A DNA stretch of 9,512 nucleotides from Pseudorhodobacter sp. GTDB lineage: Bacteria > Pseudomonadota > Alphaproteobacteria > Rhodobacterales > Rhodobacteraceae. The stretch's first letter is position 1; the number at the start of each line of letters is the position of its first letter. The stretch lies in contig JAHEDL010000056.1 of assembly GCA_024641255.1 (NCBI GenBank), positions 1 through 9,512 of the forward strand, written 5' to 3'. A program made the translations under genes and the position numbers. Shown piece by piece: positions 6,220-9,512 of the stretch. The notes beneath the pieces were generated by a model, which ran no database searches, was not told where the DNA came from, and saw only the letters and a program-made list of their open reading frames with translations.

Positions 6220-7311
6220 TCAGGCCATGCCGCCTTCGATCAAACGATGCGCCAGACGGGCGTAGGCCTGCGCCTGCGCGCTGTCGCCTGCGGCAATCGG
6301 GGTGCCCGCGTCACCAGCCACGCGCACATCCAGTGACAGCGGCAGCTCGCCCAGGAACGGCAGACCCAGACGCGCCGCTTCGGCGGCGACGCCACCATGG
6401 CCGAACAGGTGTTCTTCGTGGCCGCAGTTCGGGCACACATAGGTCGACATGTTTTCGATCAGGCCCAGCACCGGGGTTTTCAGCTTTTGGAACATATCCA
6501 GCGCCTTGCGGGCATCCAGCAGCGCCACGTCTTGCGGGGTGGACACCACGATGGCCCCGGTCAGATGGGTGCGCTGGCAGAGGGTCAGCTGCACATCGCC
6601 AGTGCCCGGCGGCAGGTCGATGATCAGCACATCCAGATCGCCCCAAGCCACCTGCGTCAGCAGTTGTTGCAGCGCACCCATCAGCATCGGGCCGCGCCAG
6701 ATCACCGCTTCGTCTTCTTTCAGCATCAGGCCAATCGACATCACCGTGACGCCATGCGCGTGCAAGGGTTCGATGGTTTTGCCATCGGGCGAGGCCGGGC
6801 GCTTTGATACGCCCATCATCCGCGGCTGGCTGGGGCCATAGATGTCAGCGTCCAGCAGACCGACGCGGCGGCCTTGTTTGGCCAAGGCAACAGCAAGGTT
6901 GGACGACACGGTAGATTTGCCCACCCCGCCCTTGCCCGAGCCAACCGCGATGATGCGGTCGATGCCGGCGATGCGGGCCGGGCCGCCTTGATGCGGGGTT
7001 GGGTGCTGGCCGATCTTCACGCCGCCGCCAAGGTTGGGCGGGGCTGCGGTGGCGGCTTTCGGCGCCGGGCCATGCGCCGTCATCACCGCCTGCACCGAGG
7101 TCACCCCCGGCAGCGCCTTCAGCGCGAGTTCGGCGGCGATTTGGGCCGGGGCCAGCGCGCGCGCCTCTTCCGGCGTTGCCGCTTCGATCACGAATCGGAT
7201 CTGGCTGCCATCGACCATCAGGGCGCGCACAAGATCGCGCGAAACCAGCGTGCCGCCCGGCACCGTCACTTTCGCCAGAACCGCCAAAACCTCGTCGCGC
7301 CCGATGCTCAT
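6220..7311 (-). CDS. mrp: Mrp/NBP35-family iron-sulfur cluster carrier ATPase
   Basis: This 363-residue cytoplasmic P-loop protein is proposed to carry Fe-S clusters to apo-proteins. Residues 1-80 form the N-terminal DUF59/MIP18-like domain (MSIGRDEVLAVL onward), followed by an Ala/Pro/Gly-rich linker. The ATPase domain then begins at about 115 with the deviant Walker A GKGGVGKST (126-134). Other motifs are LLDADIYGPSQPRMMG (152-167), WRGPM, LIIDLPPGTGDVQLTL and STPQDVALLDARKA. ENMSTYVCPNCG carries the CxxC pair (C293, C296) that binds a bridging cluster in dimers. The frame extends six codons further to an ATG at 7327-7329 with its own AGGA. I prefer the ATG at 7309-7311 because AAGGGGA precedes it at 8 nt and the family sequence starts there, but the longer form is possible. 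It stands alone between two intergenic regions. Confidence 0.95.
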   Translation of the reverse strand: MSIGRDEVLAVLAKVTVPGGTLVSRDLVRALMVDGSQIRFVIEAATPEEARALAPAQIAAELALKALPGVTSVQAVMTAHGPAPKAATAAPPNLGGGVKIGQHPTPHQGGPARIAGIDRIIAVGSGKGGVGKSTVSSNLAVALAKQGRRVGLLDADIYGPSQPRMMGVSKRPASPDGKTIEPLHAHGVTVMSIGLMLKEDEAVIWRGPMLMGALQQLLTQVAWGDLDVLIIDLPPGTGDVQLTLCQRTHLTGAIVVSTPQDVALLDARKALDMFQKLKTPVLGLIENMSTYVCPNCGHEEHLFGHGGVAAEAARLGLPFLGELPLSLDVRVAGDAGTPIAAGDSAQAQAYARLAHRLIEGGMA

Positions 7312-7361
7312 GGTTTTCCCCTTGCCCATGGTTTCCTATTGAGTGCTGCAACCTTGGCCGC

Positions 7362-7390
7362 TTTATACCAAAGGGCAATACCCTGTTGAC
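7362..7390 (-). promoter_or_regulatory. Candidate mrp promoter
   Basis: On the minus strand TATAAA (7367-7362) is a good -10. The hexamer 17 nt upstream is GTCAAC (7390-7385), a poor -35. A start near 7355 would give a short leader of about 25-45 nt, depending on which mrp ATG is used. The -10 and its position are the main support. Confidence 0.4.
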
Positions 7391-7447
7391 CAAATGCTCA
7401 AATTTTCAGCGAAGAGTATGTTTCGTATGAACTTTTTGTGATCCCAA

Positions 7448-7468
7448 GCCATGCACATGCTGCATGGC
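7448..7468. promoter_or_regulatory. 21-bp palindrome, operator-like
   Basis: GCCATGCA (7448-7455) and TGCATGGC (7461-7468) are perfect 8-bp inverted arms around CATGC. The site lies in the divergent region between mrp and the DUF1127 gene, about 130 bp before the latter. No T-run follows on either strand, so a protein-binding site fits better than a terminator. The binding protein is unknown. The rest of 7330-7592 shows only the two promoter candidates listed. Confidence 0.4.
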
Positions 7469-7488
7469 AGCAATGCCAAGACCCCGTA

Positions 7489-7517
7489 TTGTGCAGTTGC
7501 AGCATTTGCCTCATGTT
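7489..7517 (+). promoter_or_regulatory. Candidate promoter of the DUF1127/CcsR unit
   Basis: TTGTGC (7489-7494), 17 nt, then CATGTT (7512-7517) lies about 75 nt before the start codon. A CA-initial -10 would fit an RpoH-type promoter, and the orthologous unit in Rhodobacter sphaeroides is driven by RpoHI/RpoHII under stress. The match is loose, and other placements, such as TTGGAC at 7542, are possible. Confidence 0.25.
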
Positions 7518-7592
7518 TGCCCTAACAGCGGAAAGACAGGCTTGGACATCCGGTTCACCCCACCCGCTAGCAGAAAAATGAGTGAGGCTATC

Positions 7593-7808
7593 ATGGCATA
7601 TGTAAACACGACCCGCGCAGCGCAATCTTCGGCCTCTGACCGTTTCTCAGGCCTGTTCGCCGGTCTTTCGGCAGCGATCCAGCGCCGCCGCGTCTACACC
7701 CAGACCATCGACGAGCTGCGTTCGCTGTCGGACCGCGACCTGAACGATCTTGGCATTCACCGTTCGCTGATCGCTTCGGTGGCGCGTGAAGCAGCTTACG
7801 GCAAGTAA
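7593..7808 (+). CDS. ccaF1: Small DUF1127 protein, CcaF1-like RNA-binding protein
   Basis: This 71-residue basic protein begins MAYVNTTRAA, a start seen in many Rhodobacteraceae DUF1127 proteins, and carries the DUF1127 core at about 31-62 (RRRVYTQTIDELRSLSDRDL, then NDLGIHRSLI). In Rhodobacter sphaeroides the DUF1127 protein encoded directly upstream of the CcsR small RNAs, CcaF1, binds RNA and affects small-RNA maturation and RNA turnover. The same arrangement here (coding region followed within 20 nt by CCTCCTCCC hairpins) supports orthology. I chose the ATG at 7593-7595, which has GTGAGG five nt upstream. The frame extends to 7464 and includes an ATG at 7578, but that extension lacks family similarity. 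The gene is probably co-transcribed with the RNAs and stress-induced, as in R. sphaeroides; that regulation is not visible in the sequence. Confidence 0.9.
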   Translation: MAYVNTTRAAQSSASDRFSGLFAGLSAAIQRRRVYTQTIDELRSLSDRDLNDLGIHRSLIASVAREAAYGK

Positions 7809-7814
7809 TCCCTG

Positions 7815-7890
7815 AACCGGGCTTCAACCTCCTCCCTGGAGTTCGGTTTCACGGCGCGGCGGCGCGCTCCTCCTCCCTTGCGCCGTCGCC
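7815..7890 (+). ncRNA. ccsR1: CcsR (cuckoo-type) small RNA unit 1
   Basis: Two hairpins each show CCTCCTCCC in the loop (7828-7836 and 7869-7877). The first is weak: AACCG 7815-7819 with CGGTT 7844-7848, and inside CTTCA with TGGAG. The second is strong: GCGGCGGCGC 7856-7865 with GCGCCGTCGC 7880-7889, one G-U pair. The unit starts 6 nt past the ccaF1 stop, so it is processed from, or overlaps, the end of that mRNA. The loop sequence is complementary to Shine-Dalgarno-like GGGAGGAGG. Family function, from R. sphaeroides: stress-induced RNAs affecting C1 metabolism and pyruvate dehydrogenase. Confidence 0.85.
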
Positions 7891-7895
7891 TTTTT
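7856..7895 (+). terminator. Possible partial terminator after CcsR unit 1
   Basis: The second hairpin of unit 1 (10-bp stem, 7856-7889) is followed by C and then TTTTT (7891-7895) and ATTCT. It is the only one of the twelve hairpins with a T-run. It could end part of the transcripts after ccaF1-ccsR1 while the rest read through. The T-rich linker could equally be an RNase E site. Confidence 0.45.
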
Positions 7896-7903
7896 ATTCT
7901 CTT

Positions 7904-7973
7904 CGCTGGGCTTTCCTCCTCCCTTAAGCCCGGCGTGCGGCGACGATCCACTCCTCCTCCCTTGGATCGCCGC
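7904..7973 (+). ncRNA. ccsR2: CcsR small RNA unit 2
   Basis: Loops with CCTCCTCCC lie at 7915-7923 and 7953-7961. The first stem is CGCTGGGCTT (7904-7913) with AAGCCCGGCG (7926-7935), one U-G pair. The second is CGATCCA (7944-7950) with TGGATCG (7963-7969), extended below a small bulge by GCGGC/GCCGC. No T-run follows. Separation from unit 3 must come from processing in the linker (7974-7991). Confidence 0.85.
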
Positions 7974-7991
7974 CACCCTCTAGACTTCGAC

Positions 7992-8059
7992 GGCCCCCTC
8001 CTCCTCCCTGGGGCTATCGGATCGGCGGCAACCCGTTCCTCCTCCCTCGGGTTGCTGCC
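7992..8059 (+). ncRNA. ccsR3: CcsR small RNA unit 3
   Basis: Loops with CCTCCTCCC lie at 8000-8008 and 8038-8046. The first stem is GGCCCC (7992-7997) with GGGGCT (8010-8015). The second is a 12-bp stem, GGCGGCAACCCG (8024-8035) with CGGGTTGCTGCC (8048-8059), one G-U pair. The G-U keeps pairing despite sequence change, as expected of a selected RNA structure. The linker to unit 4 contains TTCGA. Confidence 0.87.
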
Positions 8060-8072
8060 CACCTATTCGAAA

Positions 8073-8137
8073 GGCCCACCTCCTCCCGGGCCAGACGATC
8101 AGGCGGCGGCCCTTACCTCCTCCCAAGGGTCGCTGCC
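8073..8137 (+). ncRNA. ccsR4: CcsR small RNA unit 4
   Basis: Loops with CCTCCTCCC lie at 8079-8087 and 8116-8124. The first stem is short, GGCCC (8073-8077) with GGGCC (8088-8092). The second is 13 bp, GGCGGCGGCCCTT (8102-8114) with AAGGGTCGCTGCC (8125-8137), two G-U pairs. The loops here lack the extra CT seen before the motif in several other units. Confidence 0.87.
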
Positions 8138-8148
8138 GCTTAGATCCA

Positions 8149-8215
8149 CCGGCCTACCTCCTCCCGGGCCGGAGATGACTGCAAATCTGCCCTCCTCCTC
8201 CCTGGTGGATTTGCA
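8149..8215 (+). ncRNA. ccsR5: CcsR small RNA unit 5
   Basis: Loops with CCTCCTCCC lie at 8157-8165 and 8194-8202. The first stem is CCGGCCT (8149-8155) with GGGCCGG (8166-8172). The second is 12 bp, TGCAAATCTGCC (8180-8191) with GGTGGATTTGCA (8204-8215), with two wobble pairs. Its lower stem is AT-rich, unlike the GGCGGC type of other even-numbered hairpins. This unit goes beyond the four copies known in R. sphaeroides. Confidence 0.85.
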
Positions 8216-8224
8216 CCTGTTCGA

Positions 8225-8290
8225 CCGGCCCTCCTCCTCCCTGGCCGGAAGATTGCGCGGCACCCCTTTCCTCCTCCCTTGGGGTGCCGC
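8225..8290 (+). ncRNA. ccsR6: CcsR small RNA unit 6
   Basis: Loops with CCTCCTCCC lie at 8233-8241 and 8270-8278. The first stem is CCGGCC (8225-8230) with GGCCGG (8243-8248). The second is a perfect 10 bp, GCGGCACCCC (8257-8266) with GGGGTGCCGC (8281-8290). A pyrimidine-rich but not T-rich stretch follows (8291-8305), so the 3' end of the array is not marked by a standard intrinsic terminator. Confidence 0.85.
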
Positions 8291-8313
8291 CCCTTCCCTT
8301 TCCCGCCTTGCGC

Positions 8314-8342
8314 TTGCATACCCGCCGATCCGCCGCGATAGT
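8314..8342 (+). promoter_or_regulatory. Candidate promoter of the benE-like gene
   Basis: TTGCAT (8314-8319), 17 nt, then GATAGT (8337-8342) is a fair sigma-70 match. It would start transcription near 8349, about 20 nt before the ATG. Read-through from the CcsR array is an alternative because no strong terminator separates them. Confidence 0.35.
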
Positions 8343-8368
8343 CGCGCGGCAGTTTTGAGGGCGGCGTG

Positions 8369-9512
8369 ATGCGACTTTCCCTGATGTCTTCGGCCCTTGT
8401 GGCCGCCCTTGTTGGCTATGGCTCAACGATTGCTCTGGTGCTGTCGGCCGCAGCAGCGGTCGGGGCCACAGCGCCGCAAACCGCCTCTTGGGTGTTTGCG
8501 ATCTGCATCGCCAAAGCGATCGGGTCGGCGCTGCTCAGCACATCGCACCGGATTCCGGTGGTGTTGGCATGGTCGACGCCGGGGGCGGCGCTGATTGCGG
8601 CCAGCGCCGGGGTTTCGATGCCCGAAGCCGTGGCAGCCTTTGTGCTGGCGGGGGTTTTGGTGATGCTGACCGGCGCGGTGCGGCCGCTGGGCCGTGCGGT
8701 TGCGATGATCCCCGACGGGGTTGCGGCGGGGATGTTGGGCGGGGTGTTGTTGCCGTTTTGCCTGAAAGGCACGGCGGCGGCGCAGGCCCTACCCGCGCTG
8801 ATCTTGCCGATGGTGGCGGTGTTCTTGCTGGTGCGGCTGAAAAATCCGGCGCTGGCGGTGCTGGCTGCCTTGGCGACGGGGCTGATTTTGGCCTTTGTAA
8901 CCGGGGTGGCGCATCTGCCAGTGCTGCGCCTGCCGCTGCCAACGCTGACGTTCATTCTGCCGGTATTTCGCGTCGATGTTTTGCTGGGGCTGGGGGTGCC
9001 GCTGTATCTGGTGACAATGGCGTCGCAGAACCTTCCCGGCTTTGCCACGCTGCGTGCGGCGGGATACGAACCGCCAGTGCGGGCGGCGCTGACGGTGACG
9101 GGTGGGCTGTCGGCGGTTTCGGCGCTGTTTGGCGCCCATACCATCAGCATGGCAGCGATCACGGCGGCGATTTGTTTGGGCGACGACACCCACCCAGACC
9201 GTAAGCAACGCTGGAAAGTCGGGCTGGTCTATGCTGGGTTTTGGGCGGGTTTGGGCCTGCTTGGGCCGGTGATCTTGCCGATTCTGGCAGCTTTGCCGCC
9301 TGCGCTGATGACGGCGCTGGTGGCGCTTGCGCTGCTGGGGCCGCTGATGGGGGCGCTAACCGCCGCGTTTAGCGCCGCCCCGACCCGCTTTGCCGCAACC
9401 GTGACGCTGGTGGTGACGGCATCGGGGGTCACGGCCTTTGGCATAGGTGCGGCGTTTTGGGGCCTGCTGGCCGGGTTGCTGGTGCATGCCATCGAATCGC
9501 AAAAGCGCAGCT
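8369..9512 (+). CDS. benE: BenE-family benzoate/H+ symporter, 3' end cut by the window
   Basis: An open frame of 381 codons runs from the ATG at 8369 to the window edge without a stop. It encodes a very hydrophobic inner-membrane protein, starting MRLSLMSSALVAALVGYGSTIALVL, with about ten to twelve membrane segments. TMASQNLPGFATLRAAGYEPP (about 216-236; S219-Q220-N221) is the hallmark segment of the BenE family. Further marks are the early TASWVFAICIAKAIGS, then STPGAALI and FGAHTISMAAITAAICLG. Family members such as E. coli YdcO are about 390 residues, so only the last few residues are missing. The family is thought to import benzoate with protons, but substrates are rarely tested and no aromatic catabolism gene is visible here, so benzoate is a family-level guess. 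GAGG lies 8 nt before the ATG; the preceding GTG in frame is a weaker choice. Confidence 0.9.
   Translation, partial: MRLSLMSSALVAALVGYGSTIALVLSAAAAVGATAPQTASWVFAICIAKAIGSALLSTSHRIPVVLAWSTPGAALIAASAGVSMPEAVAAFVLAGVLVMLTGAVRPLGRAVAMIPDGVAAGMLGGVLLPFCLKGTAAAQALPALILPMVAVFLLVRLKNPALAVLAALATGLILAFVTGVAHLPVLRLPLPTLTFILPVFRVDVLLGLGVPLYLVTMASQNLPGFATLRAAGYEPPVRAALTVTGGLSAVSALFGAHTISMAAITAAICLGDDTHPDRKQRWKVGLVYAGFWAGLGLLGPVILPILAALPPALMTALVALALLGPLMGALTAAFSAAPTRFAATVTLVVTASGVTAFGIGAAFWGLLAGLLVHAIESQKRS

Noticed and set aside
7464..7592. Longer start for the DUF1127 gene at 7464 or 7578
   Set aside because: The family sequence begins at MAYVNTTR, GTGAGG is correctly spaced for the ATG at 7593, and the extension would cover the likely promoter region.
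7815..8290. CRISPR array or simple microsatellite
   Set aside because: The repeated element is only 9 bp and always sits in a loop flanked by complementary arms. Spacing alternates between about 37-41 and 38-48 nt, there are no full-length repeats and no cas genes, and the array follows a DUF1127 gene as CcsR RNAs do.
7878..8369. 163-codon open frame on the plus strand through the CCTCCTCCC repeats
   Set aside because: The Pro/Ser/Leu-rich translation is forced by the repeated CCTCCTCCC motif, and stem-conserving base changes show selection on RNA pairing, not protein.
8416..9189. 257-codon open frame on the minus strand opposite the transporter
   Set aside because: The plus strand encodes a coherent BenE-family membrane protein through the whole stretch; the antisense frame is Ala/Ser/Thr-rich without motifs.
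1..9512. Mobile elements, tRNA or rRNA genes, attachment sites, defence systems
   Set aside because: No transposase, integrase, phage or defence motif, no tRNA-like cloverleaf and no rRNA sequence were seen. The window reads as core chromosome with conserved gene order.

Overview
The window looks like chromosome of a high-GC alphaproteobacterium of the Rhodobacteraceae (Rhodobacter/Cereibacter-like). Three things point there: GC-rich coding sequence, a 71-residue DUF1127 protein followed by tandem CCTCCTCCC-loop hairpins, and a division gene cluster preceded by a long leader that contains an intrinsic terminator. The last two arrangements are best known from Rhodobacter sphaeroides (CcaF1/CcsR and UpsM). 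No species can be named from the sequence alone.

Layout. Positions 1-5439 (minus strand) hold the 5' half of a division and cell wall (dcw) cluster. Read in its transcription direction, the order is mraZ, rsmH, ftsL, ftsI, murE, murF, with murF cut by the window edge. The genes overlap or nearly touch (4-nt overlaps, or 1, 2 and 11 nt gaps), so this is one translationally coupled operon. It covers dcw control (MraZ), 16S rRNA methylation (RsmH), septal peptidoglycan synthesis (FtsL, FtsI) and cytoplasmic muropeptide synthesis (MurE, MurF).

Positions 5440-6219 are a 780-bp intergenic region that holds the dcw control sequences. Next to mraZ is a perfect 12-bp hairpin followed by a T-rich tract in the mraZ direction, which is a premature terminator expected to release an UpsM-like leader RNA. 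Further upstream are four clusters of TGGGN boxes on an exact 10-bp period. This is the expected signature of an MraZ operator, here in several copies and in both orientations. A 10-bp hairpin lies just past the end of mrp.

Positions 6220-7311 (minus) encode an Mrp/NBP35-type iron-sulfur carrier ATPase with its own candidate promoter. From 7330 to 7592 is a divergent intergenic region with a 21-bp palindrome.

Positions 7593-8290 (plus) hold the DUF1127 gene (ccaF1-like) followed by twelve hairpins, each with CCTCCTCCC in the loop. They alternate in type and pair into six CcsR (cuckoo-type) small-RNA units with a period of about 76-87 nt. R. sphaeroides has four such units, so this is an expanded array. 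From 8369 to the window end (plus) is a BenE-family benzoate/H+ symporter, truncated at its 3' end.

The most noteworthy content is non-coding: the six-unit CcsR array, the terminator/UpsM leader with possible competing structures around the mraZ ribosome binding site, and the multi-copy phased MraZ box clusters.
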